DNA of 64,000 nucleotides from JACRAR01 sp041674385 (GTDB taxonomy: Bacteria > Pseudomonadota > Gammaproteobacteria > Burkholderiales > Rhodocyclaceae). The DNA lies in the NCBI GenBank assembly GCA_041674385.1, contig JBAYVU010000005.1, positions 1-64,000 on the forward strand, given 5' to 3'. This document shows, piece by piece, positions 38,177 to 47,613 of this stretch (position 1 is its first letter; the number at the start of each line of letters is the position of its first letter). The position numbers and the translations under genes were made by a program. The notes below the pieces were generated by a model. It was not told where the DNA came from. It worked only from the letters and a program-made list of their open reading frames with translations, and ran no database searches.

Positions 38177-41100
38177 TCCCGCTCAACTGCTCGAAGAAGA
38201 CCGCGTCGGCCGCCAGCGCGCGCTGGAACTGGAGTCCTTCATCGTCGAGGCGCCTGCCGGGTCGGGCAAGACCGAGTTGCTGATCCAGCGTTACTTGCGC
38301 CTGCTGGCGGTGGTCGTCGATCCGGAGGAAATCGTCGCGATCACGTTCACCAACAAGGCCGCCGCGGAAATGCGCAACCGCATCCTCGAGAGTTTGGCCT
38401 CGGCCGGCGGCGGCGATGCGCCACCGGAGCCGCACAAGCGCATCACCTTCGATCTGGCGCAAGCGGCCCTGCATGCCGGCGTCGCTCGCGGCTGGCAACT
38501 GGTCGAGCAACCGGCGCGGCTGCGCATTCTCACCATAGACGCGCTCTGCGCCAGTCTGGCGCGGCAGATGCCGTTCCTGTCGCGCTTCGGCGCGCAGCCG
38601 CGCATCAGCGACGATCCGCAACAGCACTACGACGAAGCTGCACGCCGTACCGTTGCGCTGTTGGATGAAACCGGCGCGGTGGGCGACGTGGTTGCCGAAG
38701 CGTTGCGCCATCTCGACAACAACACCGCGCATCTGGCCCGTCTGCTGGCGAGCATGCTGGCCCGCCGCGACCAGTGGCTGCGCCATGCCATGGCGCCGGC
38801 GGAAGGGCGCGGGACATACGCACGGGATATTTGCGAGGAAGCGGAACGCGGACTCCGGGCCTTGGTGCAGCGCGATCTTGAACAAGCCGCCGCCGGCGTC
38901 AGCCCGCGCCTGCAGGGCCTGCTGATGCCGGCCGCACGCTATGCGGCCGCTCATTGTCCCAATCCGGCAACGCTTGCCGCGCTGGCCGAATGGACGACTG
39001 CGTTGCCCGTGACCGCCGCGGCCCTGCCGCAATGGCGCGCCTTGTGCGACCTGTTATTGACCAAGGAAAACACGGCGCGCAAGCAGTACAACAAGAACAA
39101 TGGCCTGCCGGCGGGCAAGGAATCGGAGCCTTTCAAGAAGCTGCTGCTCGATTGCCTGGCCGAACTTTCTGCGCAGGATGTCGCCTGCCTCGCGCGCATC
39201 CGCAAGCTGCCCGATCCGCAATACAGCCAGGAAGAATGGCGCACCGTCGAAGTCCTGGCGCAGTTGCTGAAGCTGGCGGCGGTGCAGTTGTGGAGTGTGT
39301 TCCACGAGCAGGGCGAGGCCGACTTCGTCGAGGTTGCCCAGCGCGCGCTGCTGGCCCTGGGCGATGAAGAAGCGCCGAGCGATCTGGCGCTCCAGCTCGA
39401 CTATCGGATTCAGCATTTGCTGGTCGACGAGTTCCAGGACACCAGCCCGACCCAGATACAACTGTTGCAGCGGCTGACCGCCGGCTGGATGCCGGACGAC
39501 GGCCGCACCCTGTTCGCCGTCGGCGATCCCATGCAATCGATCTACCGCTTCCGCAAGGCCGATGTGGGACTGTTCCTGCGCGCCGCCGACACCGGCATCG
39601 GCAACATCCGCTTGCAGCGTCTGCGCCTGTGGCGCAACAACCGCTCTTGCGAACCGCTGGTGGATTGGGTCAACCGCAGCTTTGCCACGGTGTTCCCGGC
39701 GCAGGACAGCGTTTCCGCCGGCGCCATCCGATATCGATCCAGCATCGCGACGCGGGCTGCGCCGGCTGCCGCCGAATCCGGCGTTTTCATTCATCCGCTG
39801 ATCGTTGCCCGCGAGACGCCGGGCGAACTCGCCGACCTGCGCGAGGCCGAGCGCATCCTGGCGATCGTGCAGCGCGAACGCGCACTGCATCCCAACCGGC
39901 GGATCGCCGTGCTGGTGCGGGCGCGCAGCCATCTCGATGCGCTGGTGGCGCAGATCCGTCATCACCAGCCGGGCTTGCGTTTCCAGGCCGTGGAGATCGA
40001 GCGTCTGGCGGCGTGCCAGACGGTGCAGGATCTGCTGGCCCTGACGCGCGCGCTGCTGCATCGTGCCGACCGGGTGAACTGGCTTGCCGTGCTGCGCGCG
40101 CCGTGGTGCGGACTGACGCTGGCCGATCTGCATGCGCTGGCCGCCGACGATCACGCGGCGACAGTCTGGCAACTGATGAACGACCCGGCACGGGTGCAGC
40201 GGCTCAGCCTCGACGGCCAGCGTCGTCTCCAGCATGTGCGCGCGGTGCTGGCCGAGGCTTACGCCCACCAGTGCCGCGCGAGACTGCGCCGCTGGGTGGA
40301 AGGCGTCTGGCTGAAGATCGGTGGCGCGGCTTGTCTGCGGCAGGCTGCCGAGATGATCGACGTGCAGGCTTATTTCGATCTGCTCGACAGCCTGGATGCG
40401 GCGGGCCGCTTCCGGCTCGATCGGCTCGAACAGGAGGTGGTGGCGTTATATGCGGCTCCCGATGCGCTGGCCGACGGCTCGCTGCAATTCATGACCATCC
40501 ACAAGTCGAAAGGCCTGGAGTTTGACGTCGTGGTACTGCCGGGGCTGCACCGCAAGGTCGGTGGCGACGATCACGAGTTGATGCTGTGGGAGGAAGTGGC
40601 CATCGACGGGCTCGACGAATGTCTGGTTGCCGCGCCGTTGCGCAGGCATAAGCGCAACGACGACGCACTGCCGACGCCCTATGATTTCCTGCGCATGCTG
40701 GAACAGCAATGCGCCGCCAATGAAGATGCGCGCGTGCTGTATGTCGCCGTCACGCGTGCAATCTGCAGCCTGCACCTGGTGGGTGTCGCCAGGGCGGATG
40801 AGGAGGGCGAACCGGCCTTGCCGGCGGGCAGCTACCTCGATCTGTTGCGTGCCAGCCTGCTCGGCGACTTCGCCGATGCGGTGGCCCGTCAGGGTCCGGG
40901 TGGCGATGACAATATGCTGGCTGGCGGCATGGCTGGCAAAGCGTTTATTCCTCGCCTGGTCAGGGTCGTTGCGCCGCTAGTCCCGGAAGTCTTGCAGCAA
41001 TCGGCCTGTGCCGCATCCGAGGCTGCGGCTGCCGTGTCGGCAGGGCCCGGCGCCATCCTGACGCATGCGGATGACGCCGAAGATGTTTGCCTCGATCCGC

Positions 41101-41669
41101 TCGCCGCCAGTATCGGCACACTGGTGCATGCCTATCTCGAAATGATCGCCCGCAGCGGCGTGGAGGACTGGAGCGGCGGACGCCTTCGTTCCCTGCAACC
41201 GGCGATGGCGCATTGGTTTGTCCAGCACGGCCATGCCGCAGCCGATGCGAAACATGGAGCAGCCCGAGTCGTGGCGGCATTGCAGGCGACACTCGCCAGC
41301 CCGGCCGGTCGTTGGGTGCTGCTGCCTCGTCCGGGCGGTGTGACGGAACTCGCCGTCGCCCATGTCGGACCCGGCTACGACGGGCTGACCGGGCTGACCA
41401 GCCATGTCGTCGATCGCAGCTTCATCGAGGATGGCCAGCGCTGGATCATCGACTACAAGACGGTCGAGGTGGACAGCGATAATGATGCCGTCTTGAGCGC
41501 TCATGCAGAACGTTACCGCGACCAGCTCGAACGCTATGCCCGACTGTTCGCTGACGAGGATCTGCCGCTGCGCCTGGGGGTTTTCTATGTGGCGCATGGC
41601 CGGTTGGTGGAACTCCCGGCACTACCGGCGATGTATATGCCGAACCAGGATTCGAGTAATGGCGAGTGA
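38169..41669 (+). CDS. AddA-like UvrD-family helicase-nuclease
   Basis: 1166 residues. Superfamily 1 helicase with Walker A APAGSGKT (28-35), motif Ia AITFTNKAAAEM, motif II LVDEFQDTSPTQ, motif III GDPMQSIYRFR and motif V TIHKSKGLEF. The C-terminal RecB-type nuclease domain has IGTLVHAYLEM and WIIDYKT (Asp1095, Lys1097). It is the motor and second nuclease of the AddAB recombination complex. It overlaps the AddB-like gene by 8 nt and the following methyltransferase by 11 nt. Confidence 0.92.
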   Translation: MSNPAQLLEEDRVGRQRALELESFIVEAPAGSGKTELLIQRYLRLLAVVVDPEEIVAITFTNKAAAEMRNRILESLASAGGGDAPPEPHKRITFDLAQAALHAGVARGWQLVEQPARLRILTIDALCASLARQMPFLSRFGAQPRISDDPQQHYDEAARRTVALLDETGAVGDVVAEALRHLDNNTAHLARLLASMLARRDQWLRHAMAPAEGRGTYARDICEEAERGLRALVQRDLEQAAAGVSPRLQGLLMPAARYAAAHCPNPATLAALAEWTTALPVTAAALPQWRALCDLLLTKENTARKQYNKNNGLPAGKESEPFKKLLLDCLAELSAQDVACLARIRKLPDPQYSQEEWRTVEVLAQLLKLAAVQLWSVFHEQGEADFVEVAQRALLALGDEEAPSDLALQLDYRIQHLLVDEFQDTSPTQIQLLQRLTAGWMPDDGRTLFAVGDPMQSIYRFRKADVGLFLRAADTGIGNIRLQRLRLWRNNRSCEPLVDWVNRSFATVFPAQDSVSAGAIRYRSSIATRAAPAAAESGVFIHPLIVARETPGELADLREAERILAIVQRERALHPNRRIAVLVRARSHLDALVAQIRHHQPGLRFQAVEIERLAACQTVQDLLALTRALLHRADRVNWLAVLRAPWCGLTLADLHALAADDHAATVWQLMNDPARVQRLSLDGQRRLQHVRAVLAEAYAHQCRARLRRWVEGVWLKIGGAACLRQAAEMIDVQAYFDLLDSLDAAGRFRLDRLEQEVVALYAAPDALADGSLQFMTIHKSKGLEFDVVVLPGLHRKVGGDDHELMLWEEVAIDGLDECLVAAPLRRHKRNDDALPTPYDFLRMLEQQCAANEDARVLYVAVTRAICSLHLVGVARADEEGEPALPAGSYLDLLRASLLGDFADAVARQGPGGDDNMLAGGMAGKAFIPRLVRVVAPLVPEVLQQSACAASEAAAAVSAGPGAILTHADDAEDVCLDPLAASIGTLVHAYLEMIARSGVEDWSGGRLRSLQPAMAHWFVQHGHAAADAKHGAARVVAALQATLASPAGRWVLLPRPGGVTELAVAHVGPGYDGLTGLTSHVVDRSFIEDGQRWIIDYKTVEVDSDNDAVLSAHAERYRDQLERYARLFADEDLPLRLGVFYVAHGRLVELPALPAMYMPNQDSSNGE

Positions 41670-42792
41670 CGCGAATTTCATCCGTTGGACCGAGGCAGGC
41701 GAAGAACGCTCTGCCCGCTGGCGTTCGGAGCGGGGAGTGCCGCCGCCCAGGCGGGTGACGGTCGCCGACGACCGCATGACCTCAGATGCCGCTTATCGTC
41801 TGGCGTGTGAAGGCACAGCCTTGTTGTGGCGGGGCGACTTCCAGAATGCGCGCCAGTTGTTGCTGGCCATGGCGCGGCGTGCCGACCGCAGCAAGCGGGC
41901 CAAGCCGCTCCCGGCCGCCTCGCCGCGGGAAGCCTTCAACCGGTATCGCTTGGTCCAGTTGCAGCGCGCCCATACCTTGGGCATGTTGCTGCTGCCGTTC
42001 GAAGAGGGATACCGCCTGCCATTGCGCCGCGCTCCCGACGTGCGGCAAGCCTGTGGCGAAGCTTATGGCCCAGCGGATGGCCCCTTCGTGGCTTCGTTGC
42101 GCGAGTTGCTTGGGCTGATCGGTGCGCATGAGTGGCGCAGCAAGGGAGTCGAGGTCGCCGCGCTTGGCGCGCGCATTCACCCGCACTACGGGGTATTCGC
42201 ACCGATTCGGAGCGAGTATGTGGATTTGCTCGCCGAGGCGCCGCTGCCATCGCGGGAACTGGCTTTCGACATCGGCACCGGCACCGGCGTGCTGGCGGCG
42301 ATGCTGGCTCGCCGGGGCGTCGCACGCATCGTCGCCACCGATCAGGAGCCGCGCGCGCTGGCCTGCGCCCGCGAGAACATCGCGCGGCTGGGTTTGGCAG
42401 AGCGGGTGGAGGTGTTTCTTGCCGATCTTTTCCCCGAGGGCCGGGCACCGCTGGTGGTCTGCAATCCGCCATGGATTCCGGCGCGGCCAAGCTCACCCCT
42501 CGAGCATGCGATTTACGATCCTGACAGCCGCATGCTGCTTGGCTTCCTGAACGGACTGAGGATGCACCTGCTGCCCGGCGGCGAAGGCTGGCTGATTCTC
42601 TCCGATCTCGCCGAACACCTGGGTCTGCGCCACCGCGCCGAGTTGCTTGCAGCCATCGCAGCGGCGGGATTGCAAGTGATCGGCCGGTTGGACGTCAAGC
42701 CGCATCATCCGCGCAGCGCCGATGCCTCCGATCCGCTTCATGCCGCGCGCGCGGCGGAACTCACCTCACTGTGGCGTCTCGCCATGCGCTGA
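41659..42792 (+). CDS. Class I SAM-dependent methyltransferase (HemK-like NPPW)
   Basis: 377 residues. The SAM-binding motif is FDIGTGTGVLA (Asp204 region) and the catalytic NPPW is at 269-272, the pattern of N-methyltransferases acting on glutamine side chains or adenine. The N-terminal 170 residues are a separate helical domain. ATG 41659 lies inside the AddA-like gene (11-nt overlap), suggesting coupled translation. The substrate is unknown; the pairing with a DNA-repair nuclease does not prove a DNA substrate. Confidence 0.85.
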   Translation: MASDANFIRWTEAGEERSARWRSERGVPPPRRVTVADDRMTSDAAYRLACEGTALLWRGDFQNARQLLLAMARRADRSKRAKPLPAASPREAFNRYRLVQLQRAHTLGMLLLPFEEGYRLPLRRAPDVRQACGEAYGPADGPFVASLRELLGLIGAHEWRSKGVEVAALGARIHPHYGVFAPIRSEYVDLLAEAPLPSRELAFDIGTGTGVLAAMLARRGVARIVATDQEPRALACARENIARLGLAERVEVFLADLFPEGRAPLVVCNPPWIPARPSSPLEHAIYDPDSRMLLGFLNGLRMHLLPGGEGWLILSDLAEHLGLRHRAELLAAIAAAGLQVIGRLDVKPHHPRSADASDPLHAARAAELTSLWRLAMR

Positions 42793-42811
42793 GTGCTGGC
42801 GCCTGCGGCTG

Positions 42812-43492
42812 TCAGTAAGCGCTTCCCATGTCGAACGGCGGCAAGCGCCCGACCAGGCTTTCCAGCAAAGTGAGTTCGACGTCGGTGTGGTTGATGACAT
42901 CGGCTGGCACCATCATCTTCGGCATTTTCATGTCGTTGTAGATATACAAGGGATGGTCATGGTGATAAGTACGGATCAGTTCGCGCTCGGACGGCGCTGA
43001 AGTCGGCACCAGTTCTGCTTCGCCGTAGCACAGACAGAAATAGACCCGCTTGGGTTCCGCCTCGATGTAACAGCCGGTGCCACGAATGCCTATGGTTGCA
43101 GTGGAGGTTACGATGCTTCTTTCTCCCTTGCCAAACACCGACAGCAACTTGCCGCTGATGACGCGCAAGACTCCCGCGGCTGCGCTGTCGCCGAAGCTGA
43201 CGCTGGTTTGGGCGCGTTGCAGGAAGGCGTCCCGCCCGATCACATACACCGCTTCGCTGGCCGCTCCTGTGACCAGCGTATCGCCTGGCTGGATCCGCAT
43301 GCCTTCACTTGCCGCCGTGCCGTTGACGATGAGCGAGCCGCTGTAACGGTAGATGCCTTGTTTCAGGGGAGCCTTACCGGCTGCCAGTGCCCGGCCTATC
43401 AGTCCGGATAGGCCGGCACTACCCAACAGGGTGAGGCTGAACCCTGCCTGAAGCAGGGAACGGCGATGTTTCCGATACGATGTTGTTGGCAT
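42812..43492 (-). CDS. FecR-domain protein with twin-arginine signal
   Basis: 226 residues. N-terminus has Arg10-Arg11 before a hydrophobic stretch (SLLQAGFSLTLLGSAGLSG), resembling a Tat signal or anchor. It is followed by a FecR-like beta domain (QPGDTLVTGAASEAVYVIG, ISGKLLSVFGKG, TATIGIRGTGCYIE). FecR domains bind outer envelope or signalling components, but here there is no adjacent sigma factor or receptor. It is convergent with the methyltransferase (19-nt gap). Confidence 0.8.
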   Translation of the reverse strand: MPTTSYRKHRRSLLQAGFSLTLLGSAGLSGLIGRALAAGKAPLKQGIYRYSGSLIVNGTAASEGMRIQPGDTLVTGAASEAVYVIGRDAFLQRAQTSVSFGDSAAAGVLRVISGKLLSVFGKGERSIVTSTATIGIRGTGCYIEAEPKRVYFCLCYGEAELVPTSAPSERELIRTYHHDHPLYIYNDMKMPKMMVPADVINHTDVELTLLESLVGRLPPFDMGSAY

Positions 43493-43634
43493 AAATGGGC
43501 TCCTGTGTCCAGTGGCCGTGCGATGCGGCGAGACATCCGCGACAAAGCGGAAGCGCCGGAACTTGGCTATTCAGATCAATAGCATAAAGATCGTGCCGGA
43601 CGAATACAAGACAATCGACGCACATCGACTGTGT

Positions 43635-43664
43635 TTGACCCGGGCGGGGTCTGGTGGATATAAT
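43635..43664 (+). promoter_or_regulatory. Sigma70 promoter of tpiA
   Basis: TTGACC (43635-43640), 18-nt spacer, TATAAT (43659-43664). Near-consensus, 29 nt before the tpiA ATG. It probably also serves secG. Confidence 0.8.
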
Positions 43665-43693
43665 CCTTTGATTTTATTCCGCTGGGAAAATTC

Positions 43694-44440
43694 ATGCGTA
43701 CCAAGCTCGTCGCCGGCAACTGGAAGATGCATGGCAGCCTCGTCGCCAATCAGGCACTGCTGGCCCGCGTCAAGGATGCTGCGGCTGGATTCAGCGCAGC
43801 TTGCGCGGTTTGCGTGCCCTTTCCCTATCTGGCGCAGGTTCAAGCCACGCTAGCCGGGAGCAAGGTGGCCTGGGGTGCCCAAAACCTCTCCGAGCATGCG
43901 CAAGGCGCGTACACCGGCGAGGTATCCGCCGCCATGCTGGCCGATTTTGCTTGCCGCTACGTGCTGGTAGGCCATTCCGAGCGCCGTGCGATTTATGGTG
44001 AAAACGATGCGGTTGTCGCCGCGAAGTTTGCTGCGGCCCTGCAAGCAGGTTTGACGCCCATCCTCTGTGTCGGCGAAACCTTGGCGGAGCGCGAGGCGGG
44101 CGTTACCGGCTCGGTTGTGACGCGACAACTCGACGCGGTTATTGCCAACTCGGGCGTGGCCGCACTGAATCGTGCGGTGCTGGCATATGAGCCGGTATGG
44201 GCGATAGGCACCGGCAAGACGGCGACACCGCAGCAGGCGCAAGACGTTCATGCATTGATTCGCGGTCGCGTTGCCGGGGGCGATGCGGCGGTGGCGCAAG
44301 CGCTGCTGATTCTCTATGGCGGCAGCGTCAAACCGGGCAATGCGCAAGAACTGTTCAACATGCCCGATATCGACGGTGGCCTGATTGGCGGGGCCGCCCT
44401 GGTGGCCGAGGATTTCCTGGCGATTTGCCGAGCTGCTTGA
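43694..44440 (+). CDS. tpiA: Triosephosphate isomerase
   Basis: 248 residues. Interconverts dihydroxyacetone phosphate and glyceraldehyde 3-phosphate. Lys11 lies in GNWKMHG, the catalytic His in GHSERR, and the catalytic Glu with loop 6 in AYEPVWAIGTG. Full family length. It is followed 25 nt later by secG, the normal order in betaproteobacteria. Confidence 0.97.
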   Translation: MRTKLVAGNWKMHGSLVANQALLARVKDAAAGFSAACAVCVPFPYLAQVQATLAGSKVAWGAQNLSEHAQGAYTGEVSAAMLADFACRYVLVGHSERRAIYGENDAVVAAKFAAALQAGLTPILCVGETLAEREAGVTGSVVTRQLDAVIANSGVAALNRAVLAYEPVWAIGTGKTATPQQAQDVHALIRGRVAGGDAAVAQALLILYGGSVKPGNAQELFNMPDIDGGLIGGAALVAEDFLAICRAA

Positions 44441-44465
44441 AATCAACATTTATAGGAAAAATCGT

Positions 44466-44846
44466 ATGGACGGCATGTTATTTCCACTGTTACTCTCATT
44501 GCATATCCTGGTCGGCATTTCGGTGATTGGCCTGGTGCTGATCCAGCATGGCAAAGGCGCCGATATGGGCGCCGCTTTCGGCGGCGGTGCTTCGGGCAGC
44601 CTCTTCGGGGCTTCGGGATCGGCCAACTTCATGTCGCGTACCACGGCTATTCTCGCCGCAATCTTTTTTCTCACCAGTCTGAGTCTGAGCTACCTGGCCA
44701 CCAACCGAGTGAAAACGCCGGCCAGCGTGATGGACACGGTGAAGACTGAAGCCCCGCCGCCAGCGTCGAGCGCGCCGGCCAAGAGCGAAGTCCCCGCGCC
44801 GATGCCGCCTTTGGGCGATTCGAAAGCCAAGGATATTCCGAAATAA
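44466..44846 (+). CDS. secG: Preprotein translocase subunit SecG
   Basis: 126 residues. Two transmembrane helices (about 3-23 and 54-73) separated by the conserved LIQHGKGADMGAAFGG loop define SecG of the SecYEG channel. The C-terminal tail is Pro/Ala/Lys-rich and variable. ATG 44466 fits the family start. In related genomes tRNA-Leu and nuoA come next; here about 4.4 kb with a methyltransferase and frdABCD lies between. Confidence 0.95.
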   Translation: MDGMLFPLLLSLHILVGISVIGLVLIQHGKGADMGAAFGGGASGSLFGASGSANFMSRTTAILAAIFFLTSLSLSYLATNRVKTPASVMDTVKTEAPPPASSAPAKSEVPAPMPPLGDSKAKDIPK

Positions 44847-44890
44847 ATCGGCGTCGTAGCCGCTGATATGCCGGCGGTACTGTGGCCGGA

Positions 44891-44939
44891 TTGACCTATA
44901 TCAAACTGACTGTTGGTATCAGAAGCTAATATTATTGTT
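44891..44939 (+). promoter_or_regulatory. FNR/ANR-type class II promoter before the methyltransferase-frd genes
   Basis: TTGAC-CTAT-ATCAA (44891-44904) differs from the FNR consensus TTGAT-N4-ATCAA at one base. Its centre (44897.5) is 41.5 nt upstream of a position 44939 for which the -10 hexamer would be TAATAT (44927-44932). This is the classical geometry of oxygen-controlled activation, and predicts anaerobic expression of the downstream genes. Confidence 0.7.
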
Positions 44940-44996
44940 TAGTCATTGTTCCCACTCGAACTTGGCTATCACAGGAACAGGAGCGTATCCAAACTT

Positions 44997-45752
44997 ATGA
45001 GCCCACCGCCGCCACTCGCAATTCGCGAGCAGTCTCGTGAACAGCTCTTCAGCAATTATTGGTCGGCTGAACTGAACGACGTTTTTGCCGATGTCGCGGC
45101 ATATTATGACCGCGCCAACCTGGTGGCGAGCCTCGGACTCTGGAATTGGATCCTGGGCAGATTCATGAGTACCGTCGAACTCCATCCGGGTGAGCAGACT
45201 CTGGATGTCTGCGGCGGCACCAATGCCGTCGGCATTGCCCTGCTGAAACGCGAGCCCACTCTCAAGGTGCATGCGATGGATCGCAGCTCGGCGATGCAGG
45301 ACGTCGGCAAGCAACGGGCGCAGGCGCTGGGACTCCACATCGACAGCACCATAGGCGATGTGCATAAACTGCCCTTCCCGGACAACCACTTCGACGTGGT
45401 CACGTTGCAGTATGCATCGCGCCACCTGCGCATCCGTGAGGTGTTCACCGAGATACGCCGCGTGCTCAAACCGGGCGGACGATTTCACCATTGCGACATG
45501 TTGCGGCCGGCCAACCCGATCGTCAAAAAACTGTATTACCTGTATCTGCGTTTTTGCCTGTCCTTCACCGGATTCGTTTTTCGCAGCGGTTCCCCGGCGC
45601 AGAACTGCAAGAAATACTTTATCGATTGCCTTGACATGTTCTATTCGGCCGAGGAACTCACGCAAGTCTTGCAAGAGTTGAAGTTTCGCGACGTATCGGC
45701 CAAGACCATCATGGCCGGCATGATCGGTTTCCATCGTGCCATCAAACCGTAG
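44997..45752 (+). CDS. UbiE/MenG-like SAM methyltransferase, probably quinone-related
   Basis: 251 residues related to ubiquinone/menaquinone C-methyltransferases: FADVAAYYDRANLVASLGLW near the N-terminus, LPFPDNHFDVVTLQ, RRVLKPGGR and a C-terminal GMIGFHRAIKP. Motif I is LDVCGGTNAVG (69-79), with Asn where UbiE has Gly. RquA, which makes rhodoquinone, is also a divergent UbiE relative. Position before frdABCD and behind an FNR site suggests it modifies the quinone used for anaerobic fumarate reduction; MenG-like or RquA-like roles are both possible. ATG 44997 is preferred to TTG 44946. Confidence 0.75.
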   Translation: MSPPPPLAIREQSREQLFSNYWSAELNDVFADVAAYYDRANLVASLGLWNWILGRFMSTVELHPGEQTLDVCGGTNAVGIALLKREPTLKVHAMDRSSAMQDVGKQRAQALGLHIDSTIGDVHKLPFPDNHFDVVTLQYASRHLRIREVFTEIRRVLKPGGRFHHCDMLRPANPIVKKLYYLYLRFCLSFTGFVFRSGSPAQNCKKYFIDCLDMFYSAEELTQVLQELKFRDVSAKTIMAGMIGFHRAIKP

Positions 45753-45854
45753 CAGCATGCAGGATGTCACGGTTTGCTCCCTGTACCAAAGGCGCTGAGG
45801 CATGAGCACCTTGGGTTTATTGAAATTTCCACCTGCATGTCCCGAGGAGTAGTG

Positions 45855-47613
45855 ATGGAGACGATCCAGACAGATGTTGCGATTATCGGAGCGGGGGGCG
45901 CTGGTTTGCGCGCTGCCATCGCGCTGGCGCAGGAAGCGCCGAATCTGCGTATTGCCCTGATCTCCAAGGTTTATCCGATGCGCAGCCATACTTGCGCGGC
46001 GGAGGGCGGCGCAGCCGGAGTCATCAAGCCCGACGACAGTTTCGACCAGCATTTCCACGACACCGTCGGCGGCGGCGACTGGCTCTGCGACCAGGATGCC
46101 GTCGAATACCACATCCATGAGGCACCCAAGGAGCTGATGCAGCTTGAGCACTGGGGCTGCCCGTGGAACCGCGAGCCGGACGGCTCGGTGGCCGTGCGCC
46201 CGTTTGGCGGCATGAAGATCAAGCGTACCTGGTTTGCCGCCGACAAGTCGGGCTTCCACATCCTGCATACGCTATTCCAGACCTCGCTGCAGTTCCCCAA
46301 GATCGAGCGTTACGACGAATATTTCGCCATCGACCTGCTGGTCGATGATGGGCGCTGCCAGGGGCTGACCGCCATCGAGATGCGCAGCGGCCAGATGCGC
46401 CGTTTCAATGCAAAAGCGGTGATCATCGCCGGCGGCGGCGCCAGTCGCATGTTCCCCTTCAATACCAACGGCGCCATCAAGACCGGCGACGGCATGGCGC
46501 TGGCCTATCGCGCCGGCGTGCCGCTGAAGGACATGGAGTTCGTGCAATACCATCCGACCGGCCTGCCCAACACCGGCACCTTGCTGACCGAAGCCTGCCG
46601 CGGCGAAGGCGGCGTGCTGCTGAACAAGGACAACTATCGTTTCCTCCAGGACTATGGCATGGGACCGGAGACGCCCAAGGGCCAGCCGGTGCTGAAGACC
46701 ATGGAACTCGGCCCGCGCGACCGCGTCAGCCAAGCCATCTGGGGCGAGATACAAAAGGGCCGCGCCGTCAAGACCGATTGGGGCGACTGCGTCTGGCTCG
46801 ACATGCGCCACCTCGGCGAGAAGAAGATCGACGAGCGTTTGCCGTTCGTGCGCGACATCTGCATCAGCTACCTGGGCATGGACCCGGTCAAGGAGATGAT
46901 TCCGATCCGTCCGGTGGTGCACTACATGATGGGCGGCATCCATACCGATACCAAGGCGGCAACCTCGCTGCCCGGCCTGTTTGCGGCCGGCGAGTGCGCC
47001 TGCGTGAGCATCAATGGCGCCAAACCGCCTCGGCTCCAATTCATTGGTGGAAATCCTGGTCTTCGGTCGCCGCGCCGGACTTTCCGCTGCGGAATACGTC
47101 AGCAGCATCAACCCGGGCAACGAGGCGGTTCTGACGGCTCAGGCCGATGCCTCGCAGGCCAGGATACGCGAGCTGTTCACGCGCAATTCCGACAAGGAGT
47201 CGATCGCCGGACTGCGCAAGGAGATGATGGGCACCATGGAAGAGGGCTGCGGCATCTACCGTACCCAGGAGGGCATGGAAAAAACCTGCGCCAAGCTTTC
47301 CGAACTGCGCCGCCGCTACAAGGAAATCACACTGCACGACAAGACCAACGTCTACAACACCGACCTGCTGACCGCGCTGGAACTGGGCAATATGCTCGAC
47401 TGCGCCGAGGCGGTGGCGCTCAGCGGCCGCGAGCGCAAGGAATCGCGCGGTGCGCACCAGCGCCTCGACTACACGGCGCGCGACGACGTCAACTATCTCA
47501 AGCATTCGATGGCCTACTACAACGGCCAGGAACCGCCGCGCATCGACTATCGCGATGTGGTGATCACCACATCCCAGCCGGGCGTGCGCGATTACTCTGG
47601 AGCGAAGAAATGA
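45855..47613 (+). pseudogene. frdA: Fumarate reductase flavoprotein subunit, with one-base frameshift
   Basis: Closest to Escherichia coli type FrdA: dinucleotide site GAGGAG (12-17), covalent-FAD His45 in RSHTCAAEGG, HFHDTVGGGDWLC, FGGMKIKRTWFAADKSG, TEACRGEGG, and HYMMGG. After residue 389 (INGA) one extra A in AAA at 47022-47024 shifts the frame. Removing it restores NRLGSNSLVEILVFGRRAG and a protein of 585 residues ending at 47613, so the C-terminal 196 codons are intact in the other frame. The shift strikes the NRLGSNS motif with a substrate-binding Arg. ATG 45855 follows GAGGAG. Real mutation or sequencing error cannot be told apart here. Confidence 0.85.
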
